Below are positions 41,726-49,359 of a stretch of DNA of 64,000 bases, piece after piece (within the stretch, counting starts at the first letter, position 1; the number at the start of each line of letters is the position of its first letter). The stretch covers positions 1 through 64,000 of the forward strand of contig NZ_JAGGNV010000060.1 in assembly GCF_018614955.1 (NCBI RefSeq), given 5' to 3'. The DNA is from Variovorax paradoxus. Its GTDB lineage: Bacteria > Pseudomonadota > Gammaproteobacteria > Burkholderiales > Burkholderiaceae_C. The notes under the pieces are model-generated. The model was not told the origin of the DNA and did not search any database. It was given only the letters and a program-made list of their open reading frames with translations. The position numbers and the translations under genes were made by a program.

Positions 41726-42601
41726 TTAAGCAGCCGCCGTGGCGGTGACCGCCTCAGGCGCCGAGGGTACCTGGTTCTTCACCACAGCTGTTTTGCGCGC
41801 AGCAGATTTCGACCTTGCTCGCTTGCGGGTGGGCCCGCCCTTCTGCGCCGCCGCCTTCTTCACCGGCACGACAGACTTTAATCCCGCCAACGGCGACTTC
41901 GGGCCGTTGGACTGCTTCATTGCATTCGAAGCGCGCGCAGTCTTGGTGGCGCCAGCTTTGCTCGCCGGCGACTTCTTCACCGGCGGTTTGACTGCTTGCA
42001 GAGACAGCTCACCGGCATCAGATCCGGCACGCGCCTTCGCAGCCACATTCTTGCCCGGCGCCTTCACCGGATTCGCAACGGCGACCGCAGGTGCCGCAAT
42101 GGCAGCGCTCGGAAATGACTTCGCGGCCGCCGATGTCTTCTTTGACTTGGCCTTCGCCGATCTGGCGCCCGACTCGATCCGCCTGGACGCGATCGAATTT
42201 GCCGGCGCTTGCTTCTCAAGCGACGAGGCGACCGATGCGACGGGGGCCGGTGCCGCACCGCCCTTGAAGCTCTCGAGCGTCCGACCGGCGGCGATGGCGT
42301 TGCGCAGCCACGCTGGTCTCGGCCCGCGGCCGCCCCATTGGTTGCCATTCCCATCGCTAAACGTCGCCCGCTGGGCCGCAGCACCACGCTTTCCGTTCGC
42401 CGCCTTCGTCTTCTTCGAGGCCAACGGAGACACGGTCGCGGAGGTCGCAGCGAATTTCAGATCGCCAGCCGTGAGGCTGTACTTCGCGATGGTTTCGTTG
42501 ATCTTCGCGATGGCGCCTTTGGCTTCGAGCGCCAGCTGCCTCTGGGCGGAGGCTTGGAGAGCAGCAATCTCGCGTGCCAATTGGGCGTAGGTTTTAGTCA
42601 T
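41726..42601 (-). CDS. H-NS family protein with long histone-H1-like tail
   Basis: 291 residues. The coiled coil (about 1-45) is TYAQLAREIAALQASAQRQL, and the H-NS domain (about 80-110) is GNGNQWGGRGPRPAWLRNAI. A basic, alanine/lysine/proline/serine-rich tail of about 175 residues follows, resembling AlgP or histone H1 C-termini (for example KKSPASKAGATKTARASNA). The tail probably binds DNA non-specifically and compacts it. It is the third H-NS-like gene in 11 kb. Confidence 0.85.
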   Translation of the reverse strand: MTKTYAQLAREIAALQASAQRQLALEAKGAIAKINETIAKYSLTAGDLKFAATSATVSPLASKKTKAANGKRGAAAQRATFSDGNGNQWGGRGPRPAWLRNAIAAGRTLESFKGGAAPAPVASVASSLEKQAPANSIASRRIESGARSAKAKSKKTSAAAKSFPSAAIAAPAVAVANPVKAPGKNVAAKARAGSDAGELSLQAVKPPVKKSPASKAGATKTARASNAMKQSNGPKSPLAGLKSVVPVKKAAAQKGGPTRKRARSKSAARKTAVVKNQVPSAPEAVTATAAA

Positions 42602-42706
42602 GGAGAAGTTGAAAGTGGAAAGAGTGGAGTCTAATTAATTTGCGCAGGCAAATTGCCTGCGCCGCGAAGAATTGCAATGACCGAACATGTGTCGACCGAC
42701 CGAGAC

Positions 42707-43807
42707 TCATTCTTCCGATGGCGATAGCGGCGCGATGTCCAGCAAGGGCATCTCCCTGGCCAGGATGAATTCGAAGGCCGCGCCGGCGTGCCGTGCGGCC
42801 GTGAAGATCGCGGTACGGTCGTTCTTCAGCACCTGCAGCCAGCTGTCCAGATAGGCGGCATGGCCCTCGATGGTCGCGTCGACCAAGCCGCAGTCGCCCA
42901 TCACGAAGGCCGAGCCGAGTTCGGCCACCAGTTCCTCGAACGCGTAGGCCGCGTCGCCGAACCGTTTCCCGAACTGTCGATCGAGCCGGCTCGGGTGTCC
43001 GGTCCAATGAACCAGTTCGTGCAGCGATGTGGCACAGCACGCTTCGGCGCTGGTGAAGCGGCTCGGCCACGGCAGCCGGATCTCGTCCAGCTCCGGCAGG
43101 TACATTGCCCGCTCATAGCCATGCCGGATGGTTGCATTGCAGCCGCCCAGGAGACGCAACGCGCTTTCCACCGGGCCACTCGACGACTTCACCGGATCGA
43201 CGCAAAGCTCGACGACCTCGGACGCCAAGCCATCGATCTGCGCGACGTTGAAAAGCCAGAACGGCCTGGCTAGCAGCACGCCGCCACGCGACCGTTCCTC
43301 CGCTCTATCCGCCGCCCAGCCTTCTTCTTCGTCGCCCTGAACGGTCGCGGCATCATCGGCATCCTGCCCGTTGCGAGACTTTCGCGCCTTGCGCTCGAAG
43401 TGCGCGCACATCACCGCACGTTCGGCCCGGCGAACCTGCGCGCCCAGGCTCGATGCCTGCTTGTAGGTCAGCCAGACATTCGATGCGTACCCGTGCTCGA
43501 TCGCCGCATCCCACAGCAGCAGCACGTTGGCGCCGCGATAGGGTTCGCCGGTCTTGCCGTTGCGCGGCACGCCGCGCGAGGCCGCCCGCGTCCAGCGCTC
43601 CCGGAACACGTTGCCGCCCTTCTCGAGCATGGCGACGATCCGATCGGTGATGACCTGCCGCACGTCCATGCGTGCGCCGCTGCGGCCCGCTGAGTTCCTG
43701 TCTTCATCAGCACCTGCTTTGGGTGAGTCCTCGGGGGGTACGGGGGGAACGCCCGTGGCTGTTCGGTTGTCCACGTTGCGCCGACGGGTAGATCGAGTGG
43801 CATGCAT
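42707..43807 (-). CDS. ardC: ArdC-like antirestriction protein with zincin domain
   Basis: 366 residues. The N-terminal ssDNA-binding DUF1738 domain (about 45-175) reads RQVITDRIVAMLEKGGNVFR, RGVPRNGKTGEPYRGANVLL and NVWLTYKQASSLGAQVRRAE. The C-terminal metallopeptidase-like domain has CCATSLHELVHWTGHPSRLD, whose HELVHWTGH is the zinc site, then YAFEELVAELGSAFV. In known plasmids ArdC protects incoming single-stranded DNA from restriction. ATG 43807 gives a serine-rich leader of about 40 residues. Confidence 0.9.
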   Translation of the reverse strand: MHATRSTRRRNVDNRTATGVPPVPPEDSPKAGADEDRNSAGRSGARMDVRQVITDRIVAMLEKGGNVFRERWTRAASRGVPRNGKTGEPYRGANVLLLWDAAIEHGYASNVWLTYKQASSLGAQVRRAERAVMCAHFERKARKSRNGQDADDAATVQGDEEEGWAADRAEERSRGGVLLARPFWLFNVAQIDGLASEVVELCVDPVKSSSGPVESALRLLGGCNATIRHGYERAMYLPELDEIRLPWPSRFTSAEACCATSLHELVHWTGHPSRLDRQFGKRFGDAAYAFEELVAELGSAFVMGDCGLVDATIEGHAAYLDSWLQVLKNDRTAIFTAARHAGAAFEFILAREMPLLDIAPLSPSEE

Positions 43808-44258
43808 GGCTGGGCCTTTCTGCGGGGTGTGCCGCGGTGGTTGAAGAAATCTGCTTTCGGAGCCGCCTCGACGCATGAACAGCGAGCGCAAGGGCCGATG
43901 TCCAGGGACCGCCCGGAGGCCGCAGCCAAGGCGCTCGCCGAGGACCGGGTGAGGACGGCGGCGAAGCCCGAAGCCCTGGACAGCGGACCGGGAGAGCTAT
44001 GCGTCGGTCAAGAGGTGGCTTCGAAGGCAGATGCACCGCGGCACACCACGCCGGCACGGCGCATCCACCCGCCCTTCGGCGCGCTCGAGCAGCCAGCAGG
44101 CCGCACCCTCCCCTGCGCGCAGACGCAGGGGCTCGAGGGGCAAGCGACGTCCGGCATGACAAGTGACCGCCCTTGGGCGGCCACTCATGAGAAGGCCTCG
44201 GAGCCGCGTCATGCGGCGAAGCACGACGAAAGGAGAAAGAGGCCGAAGCCCCCTGCCT
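43808..44258. other. Leader region upstream of ardC
   Basis: No gene is supportable. GC-rich with short stems. The conserved linker of the structured leader family is not present here. Confidence 0.4.
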
Positions 44259-44841
44259 CTACATCAGCCCGCGCTGTGCGAGCGACGTCGCCTGGCTCCC
44301 GGCGACGACCAGGTGATCAAGCACGCGAACGTCGAGCAGCGAGAGTGAGGCTTTCAACGCACTCGTCAACGCTTCATCGGCGCGCGACGGCTCGGCCGCA
44401 CCGCTCGGATGTGTTGTGTGCCACGGCCAGCGCGGCGGCATTGTGATGAAGGGCCCGGCGTGCGATCTCGCGCGGGTACACGCTGGTCTGGGCGATCGTG
44501 CCGCGAAAGAGGTCTTCGACGGCGATCAGCCGATGCTGCGCGTCGAGGTACATGACCACGAAGCTCTCGTACGGCTGGCCGGCAAAGTGCAGCTTCAGGT
44601 AGTCGGCCACAGCGGTCGGCGAATCGAACACTGGCCGGTCGCTCATCTCTTCGGCGAGGAGTGCCTGGGCCAGCGAGAGACTGGTCGTCAGCCGACGGCA
44701 GCCCGGCAGCGCGGCCAGCTTCTGAAGCGAGCGCCCATGCGCTTCGTAGAGCGAGGCTGCCTGCGGCCCAACGATCGGGCGCAGTGCTTCGACGATGCGG
44801 TGTTGTTGGTCGGTGAAAACGGAGACGGTGCGTGCGGTCAC
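44259..44841 (-). pseudogene. RadC-like JAB/MPN-domain protein, frameshifted in the metal motif
   Basis: GTG 44841 is preceded by AGGAG. The text LSLAQALLAEEMSDRPVFDS, LHFAGQPYESFVVMYLDAQH, IAVEDLFRGTIAQTSVYPRE and ALHHNAAALAVAHN is typical RadC. At 44411 one extra A shifts the frame inside the metal motif: HN should go on to HPSG, and the other frame does continue as HPSGAAEPSRADEALTSALK to 44259. The intact protein would have 193 residues. RadC-like proteins on mobile elements have no proven enzymatic role. Confidence 0.8.
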
Positions 44842-44860
44842 GAGGAACTCCTGTGGGTCG

Positions 44861-44981
44861 ACACAGGCGGGATTGCCTGCGTGACCCCGGGGCACCTCGC
44901 CGCAGCGCAGCGCTCAAGGCCGCCGCAGGCGCGCGGCACGCGCCGAGCACGCCGAGCGCGCGCAGGGCCTTGAACGCGAGA
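44861..44981 (-). repeat. Leader repeat with AATCCC hairpin (copy before RadC)
   Basis: 121 bp near-identical to 38896-39014, with the hairpin CAGGC-GGGATT-GCCTG at 44864-44879. It begins 20 bases upstream of the RadC start and lies 85 bases from the structured leader at 45066. Confidence 0.8.
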
Positions 44982-45065
44982 CCGGTGGGGTAGCGTGAAC
45001 GCACACAGGCAAGCCCTCCCCCACCTCACCAAAACCCGCAGACACGGCCGCTCCCGATCCCGCGA

Positions 45066-45162
45066 CGGATGCGCAAGGCGGGCGAGCAGGCCCGTCCTCG
45101 TGAGGGGATGAGCGCCTCAGCGCGAACCTGGAGCAGCCCGACCGGCGTAGCCGGGGACGCCC
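45066..45162 (-). ncRNA. Structured leader repeat, copy 3 (radC RNA motif-like)
   Basis: Plus-strand hairpins GGGC-GAGCAG-GCCC, CCTC-GT-GAGG and CCGGC-GTA-GCCGG flank the same linker CGCGAACCTGGAGCAGCCCG as in copies 1 and 2. The base pairs differ from copy 1 but pairing is kept. It lies about 220 bases upstream of the RadC-like start, on the transcribed strand, as known for the radC RNA motif. Confidence 0.75.
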
Positions 45163-45297
45163 CGTCGACGAAGACGGGATTTCGACAATGGCCTCCAAGC
45201 CGACCGCACGCGAACACCACAACTGCTGTTAAAAAGACGCCCTGCGCGACGGCAAGCACCGCACGCTACAGAAAACAAGCATCCCAAGGAGATCCCG

Positions 45298-45600
45298 ATG
45301 AGTCTTGATGCCGACGCTCAACAGCGCCGATGGCTCTCGCTGGGCCATGGGGGCAAGACCTCGTCGCCCATGAACTGGTGCTATTGGAAGATCGCCGCTC
45401 GCCATTGGACGATCCGCGCATCACATGGCTTGGCGGAATACGAACAACGCCATCGAACCATCCTGTATCAAGGTCGGGAAGTAGTCACGGCCGACACGCA
45501 GTGGCGGGCGACCTGGTGCGCGCTGGCTCACTTGTATAGCGATGTACTCCCTGGCCTGGCGCCACCGCCCCTGTCGGACGTCACGACACACACCCTTTGA
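45298..45600 (+). CDS. Hypothetical protein, possibly frameshifted
   Basis: ATG 45298 has an AAGGAGATCCC site, the best in the region. The 100-residue frame starts MSLDADAQQRRW and ends with YEQRHRTILYQGREVVTADT and ATWCALAHLYSDVLPG. The middle, rich in tryptophan, looks less protein-like than the other frame (LVAHELVLLEDRRSPLDDPR), so two compensating indels at about 45330 and 45425 are possible. No family is recognised. Confidence 0.45.
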   Translation: MSLDADAQQRRWLSLGHGGKTSSPMNWCYWKIAARHWTIRASHGLAEYEQRHRTILYQGREVVTADTQWRATWCALAHLYSDVLPGLAPPPLSDVTTHTL

Positions 45601-45608
45601 GAAGCACC

Positions 45609-46142
45609 ATGTCACGAGCCGGCGCTGCCTTTGACAGCTCGATCGAGGACGCCACCGCGCTGCTTCAGCAGTTCGACGCGATCCACAAGGAACAACCCAC
45701 GACCGCCGAGGTTCTCAAGCGAGCGGGTCTGGTCATGGCGCTGACGGCGTGGGAAACCTACGTCGAGGATCGTGTCTCCGAGGCCGTGTACGCGCGCCTC
45801 AAGGCTGTCAACGGCAGCCCGATCGGAACCTTCGTGAGCAACAAGCTGGCAGGGGAACTCAAGCGCTTCCACAACCCCAATGCGGAGAAGACGCGCAGGA
45901 TCTTCGTTGACTATCTGGAGATCGACGTGACGACCGGATGGAAGTGGCTCCACTTCGAGCCGACAACGGCCCGGAAGATGCTGGACGAGCTGCTCGCCAA
46001 GCGGGGCGATGCGGTGCATCGTTCCAAGCCCCTCAACGCAGGCGCGCCGGCGCCCCATCTGATCAAACGAGACGATCTCGAGAAGGCGATCCGCTTTCTG
46101 AAGGGTCTGGTCGAGGCGACCGACAAAGCACTTCATGAATAG
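45609..46142 (+). CDS. HEPN-domain protein (RiboL-PSP-HEPN type)
   Basis: 177 residues, all-helical. LVMALTAWETYVEDRVSEAV is the conserved first half, FEPTTARKMLDELLAKRGDA then VHRSKPLNAG the second. The RGDAVH sequence fits the R-x4-H motif of HEPN ribonucleases. Such proteins are RNA-cutting toxins or parts of defence systems. The start lies 8 bases after the stop of the upstream gene, so the two may form a pair, but the upstream product is not a known antitoxin. Confidence 0.7.
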   Translation: MSRAGAAFDSSIEDATALLQQFDAIHKEQPTTAEVLKRAGLVMALTAWETYVEDRVSEAVYARLKAVNGSPIGTFVSNKLAGELKRFHNPNAEKTRRIFVDYLEIDVTTGWKWLHFEPTTARKMLDELLAKRGDAVHRSKPLNAGAPAPHLIKRDDLEKAIRFLKGLVEATDKALHE

Positions 46143-46305
46143 CGCACGTTGGCTCTGCCATGCTGCTCGAGAATGTCTTCATCGACGGGCGCGTCTCGCA
46201 ACAACAGCGATGCCACCCGTAGGCCGCTGCATCCCACGCCTGCTGGTTAATCCTGAAACGAGCGGCACGGTGGCCGCTGCGCGTCGCTCGAAGGTGCAGC
46301 CCCCT

Positions 46306-47361
46306 TCAGGTTTTGTCGTCGAGTAACCGTTGACGTGCGGCGGCAATCGATTGATGGAGCTTTGCTTGCAACACTTCCCTGGGAGGTAGCACGGTAAGAA
46401 ACTCGGCGACATGGATGCCGCTCTTGTCGAGTTCGAGCAGTTCGACCTGCTCTTGCTTTTTGCCGGCGCACAGGATGATGCCCAAGGGAGGATCTTCCTC
46501 CGCTTCCGTCTCGTGCTTGGCTAGCCACCGCAGATAGAGTTCCATCTGCCCTTTGTATTCCGCGCGGAACTCGCCCACCTTGAGATCCACGGCAACCAGG
46601 CGCTTGAGCTTGCGGTTGTAGAACAGCAGGTCGATGTAGAAGTCGTCCTGGTCGATCTGAATACGCTTCTGCCTCGCTACGAACGTGAACCCGGCACCCA
46701 GTTCAAGGAGGAATTTTTCGATCTCGCGCAGGATTGCATCCTCGAGGTCGCGCTCAAGGTATCGATCGTTGAGGCCAAGAAAGTCTAGAACGTAGGGGTC
46801 CTTCAGGAGCAGATCGGCTGAGGGGCGCCGCGTCTGCCGCAGCGTTGCAATATCGTGTTGGATGGTCGTTTCCGGCTGTTTGGAAATTGCCGAGCGCTCG
46901 TAGAGCATGCTTCCGATGCGCTCCTGCAGTTGCCGCGACGACCAGTTCTCGAGCCGGCAAAGCTCGGTGTAGAAATCTCGCTTCGTCGCATCGTCCAGAT
47001 ACATCAACGTCTTGATGTGCGTCCAGCTCAATTGTCCCCGCAGCGCGGAGACAGTCTGTTCGTCCGGAAAAGTCTCCGCGACGCGGAGACAATGTCGAAG
47101 TTGCTTCTCGCCCCAGCCACGACCGTACTGGCTCGTCAGCTGGAGGGCGACGGCTCGAACGACCTGTTCACCATAGGCACCTCGCTCGCCTTTCAGCACA
47201 TGGGACCGTAGACGCTGCCCGATTTGCCAGTAGAGCAGCGTCAACTCAGCGTTGACTGCTGCTGCGGCGCGCGTGCGCGCGCGGTCGATCAGCTCGCGCA
47301 GCTCCGTGACGAGCTCAGCCTCAACGTTCTGAAGCGATGTCGAATTCTTCACTTCTTTCAT
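46306..47361 (-). CDS. DUF1016 / PDDEXK nuclease-domain protein (YhcG type)
   Basis: 351 residues. The N-terminal DUF1016_N helical domain contains LYWQIGQRLRSHVLKGERGA, YGRGWGEKQLRHCLRVAETF and LSWTHIKTLMYLDDATKRDF. The C-terminal PDDEXK nuclease has GAGFTFVARQKRIQIDQDDF, YIDLLFYNRKLKRLVAVDLK with the D-x-x-x-K core, and GEFRAEYKGQMELYLRWLAK. The family is linked to DNA repair or phage defence. It lies immediately downstream of the replication initiator gene. Confidence 0.85.
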   Translation of the reverse strand: MKEVKNSTSLQNVEAELVTELRELIDRARTRAAAAVNAELTLLYWQIGQRLRSHVLKGERGAYGEQVVRAVALQLTSQYGRGWGEKQLRHCLRVAETFPDEQTVSALRGQLSWTHIKTLMYLDDATKRDFYTELCRLENWSSRQLQERIGSMLYERSAISKQPETTIQHDIATLRQTRRPSADLLLKDPYVLDFLGLNDRYLERDLEDAILREIEKFLLELGAGFTFVARQKRIQIDQDDFYIDLLFYNRKLKRLVAVDLKVGEFRAEYKGQMELYLRWLAKHETEAEEDPPLGIILCAGKKQEQVELLELDKSGIHVAEFLTVLPPREVLQAKLHQSIAAARQRLLDDKT

Positions 47362-47491
47362 CCGAACGCCCTGCTCGCGCTTATCAGACGCCTCTTGGCC
47401 ATCGGAATACACCGGTGGGCAGCTTCGGTTCCATCAAGCGTGCACTCCAACAAATTCATTCGAGTGATCGCGCCGTGGGCCCCGGGCGAAT

Positions 47492-48838
47492 TCATGCGGT
47501 CGGCGCTGCTGCGATGGTAAGCAGCTCCTTGTCGGTGGGCTTGTTCCAATTCGGACCATAGGCGCCAGCGGCGTAGAAGCTGACCATCTCATGGCGCACC
47601 ATGGGGTGGGCCCAGCCCTTCCCGACCAATCGCTGAATCACGGCCGGGTGCGCATTTCGACGCACCAGATCCTCCTGGAGTCCTTGCACCAGCTCGGCCT
47701 GACGTTCCGAAGGCAGTGCAGCCAGTTCGGCCGCCAGCAGCTCGATGCGTTCCGCAAGCCATTTCTTTTCCCATTGGGCCAGCCTGTCGCTCGGTGCCAC
47801 GCGCACGACTTCCGGCTCCTTGGCCGCCACGGCCTTCTCGCTCGCCTCTTCCTGCGCCGCCAGATGGCCCGGCAGCACGCTTTTCAAGTAGCGTAGCGGA
47901 TCGCGCAGCGGCTCCGGGAAGGCGCTGGCCGCGCGTTTCTCGACCGCCTCGATCGCGGTGGCGACGGCCGCGTCGCCGAACTCCTCGATCAGCCGCTCGA
48001 TCCGGGTGTGGTCAATGCCCAGCCGCTCCGCGCTCGCCAGGACAGCGACATCGACCGGCTCGGCGGCCGAGCGTTGCTGCAGCGCCAGAACCCGCTGAGG
48101 CTTCTTGCGTACGGTGAACTGAAGATCCGAAACGAACCGCCCCGCCTTGAACTCGAGCATTTCGATCTCGATGTCCGCCAGGGCATTGATTTCGGCGAGC
48201 GCGGGCCGCAGGGTGTCGCGCTTGAAGATGCGGTACTCGAGCCGCTGCAACCGTTCGTCGTCGGGCCGCCCCAGCAACACCGGCCTCCACCAGGACCATG
48301 CCTTGCGCGCCGTCTGCCCGACCCCCAGGTACCTGGAACAGATCTCGTAGAGCGCCACCGCGGGATGGGAGCCCAGTTGCGAGATGACTTCGAGCGACAG
48401 CTTCGCAAAGATTTCCGGATCCAGTAGTTCGTTGCGCATATTCACCGCATACGACCATTCCACCCAAATCTGCCCGCGTTCCTTGACGAGCCTTGCATGG
48501 GAGAGCATGCCGCACACATCCCACGTTTGCCACTCGCCCGCAGTGGGCGACTGCCACTCCACCAGCGTGGTGATCATCGAACGCAGGTGCGTCTTGATGA
48601 TTTTCATGTCCCCGCTGTTGTAGTCGAGGCCTTTGACGATGTCGGTCAAGGCGGCGCGAAACGTTTCTCGCTCCAGACCCTGGTTCTGGGCGATGTGAAG
48701 CAGCACATTCCACGTTCTGCGACCCAAGGCCGTGATCTTGTTGTTCTGGGGAACCAGCGCCAGTGAGAACACGGGCTTCAGCAATGGGACCGGCCCGCGC
48801 GGTGGCGTCGACACTTCTCGGGTTGATGCTGTGGACAT
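47492..48838 (-). CDS. repB: Plasmid replication initiator, Rep_3 family
   Basis: 448 residues. The two winged-helix Rep_3 domains cover about 20-250, with FSLALVPQNNKITALGRRTW, HLRSMITTLVEWQSPTAGEW, LSLEVISQLGSHPAVALYEI and RIFKRDTLRPALAEINALAD. A C-terminal extension of about 200 residues (IDHTRIERLIEEFGDAAVAT, LRDPLRYLKSVLPGHLAAQE) is known in larger beta-proteobacterial members. It binds iterons and recruits host helicase. The iteron-like region lies directly upstream. Confidence 0.9.
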   Translation of the reverse strand: MSTASTREVSTPPRGPVPLLKPVFSLALVPQNNKITALGRRTWNVLLHIAQNQGLERETFRAALTDIVKGLDYNSGDMKIIKTHLRSMITTLVEWQSPTAGEWQTWDVCGMLSHARLVKERGQIWVEWSYAVNMRNELLDPEIFAKLSLEVISQLGSHPAVALYEICSRYLGVGQTARKAWSWWRPVLLGRPDDERLQRLEYRIFKRDTLRPALAEINALADIEIEMLEFKAGRFVSDLQFTVRKKPQRVLALQQRSAAEPVDVAVLASAERLGIDHTRIERLIEEFGDAAVATAIEAVEKRAASAFPEPLRDPLRYLKSVLPGHLAAQEEASEKAVAAKEPEVVRVAPSDRLAQWEKKWLAERIELLAAELAALPSERQAELVQGLQEDLVRRNAHPAVIQRLVGKGWAHPMVRHEMVSFYAAGAYGPNWNKPTDKELLTIAAAPTA

Positions 48839-49359
48839 GGCCGCGACTGTAGCGCAGCGGGCGGTTCATGTGAAACATCGATTCACTTGTCGAAGTTGCG
48901 CTTTCGCGTTACGCCTCACTGTAAAAGCTCCGCTTCCTGTATCCGGCATTGCAGTATTTCGGTCGTCGCGCTCACTGTAAAAGCTCCGGCTTGGAGGCTT
49001 CAAGGGGGCAAAACGGGCGAAAAGGCCCGGGTGGACGGGCACATGCGCCAACGACCGTATCCACTCCGGCTGCGGCCTGAACATGCTCCACATCCAACCG
49101 TATCCACTCAGACTTCCACTGAAAAACCTCCACAGTCTACTGAACATCCTCCAAAAACCCACTTAAGTTATTGATTTTATTGGCGATTTTCGTCTCAAAG
49201 AGTTCAAAGGGTTGAAGGTATTCGACCTCTAAAAAATCCTCGGACGGGGTTTGTGGAGCTTTTTCAGGAAAGGGGAAGCAAGGATTGGACGAAACTTCGC
49301 GCGTTTGCGTAAAACACGTCCACCGCGCACAATCAAGCCGTCAATCACCAACTCGTTCA
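48839..49359. other. oriV: Origin of vegetative replication (oriV), iteron region
   Basis: The gap between rep and parA holds six copies of a motif CACTGWAAAAGCTCC or close variants: 48917-48931, 48973-48987, 49077-49089 (CTGAACATGCTCC), 49117-49131 (CACTGAAAAACCTCC), 49138-49152 (TACTGAACATCCTCC) and inverted at 49255-49268. ACCGTATCCACTC is repeated at 49054 and 49097. An AT-rich stretch follows at about 49160-49240, a natural melting region. Rep_3 origins have this layout. Confidence 0.75.

Noticed and set aside
48917..49152. CRISPR-like array
   Set aside because: Repeats of 15 bp at irregular distances beside a Rep_3 gene are iterons.
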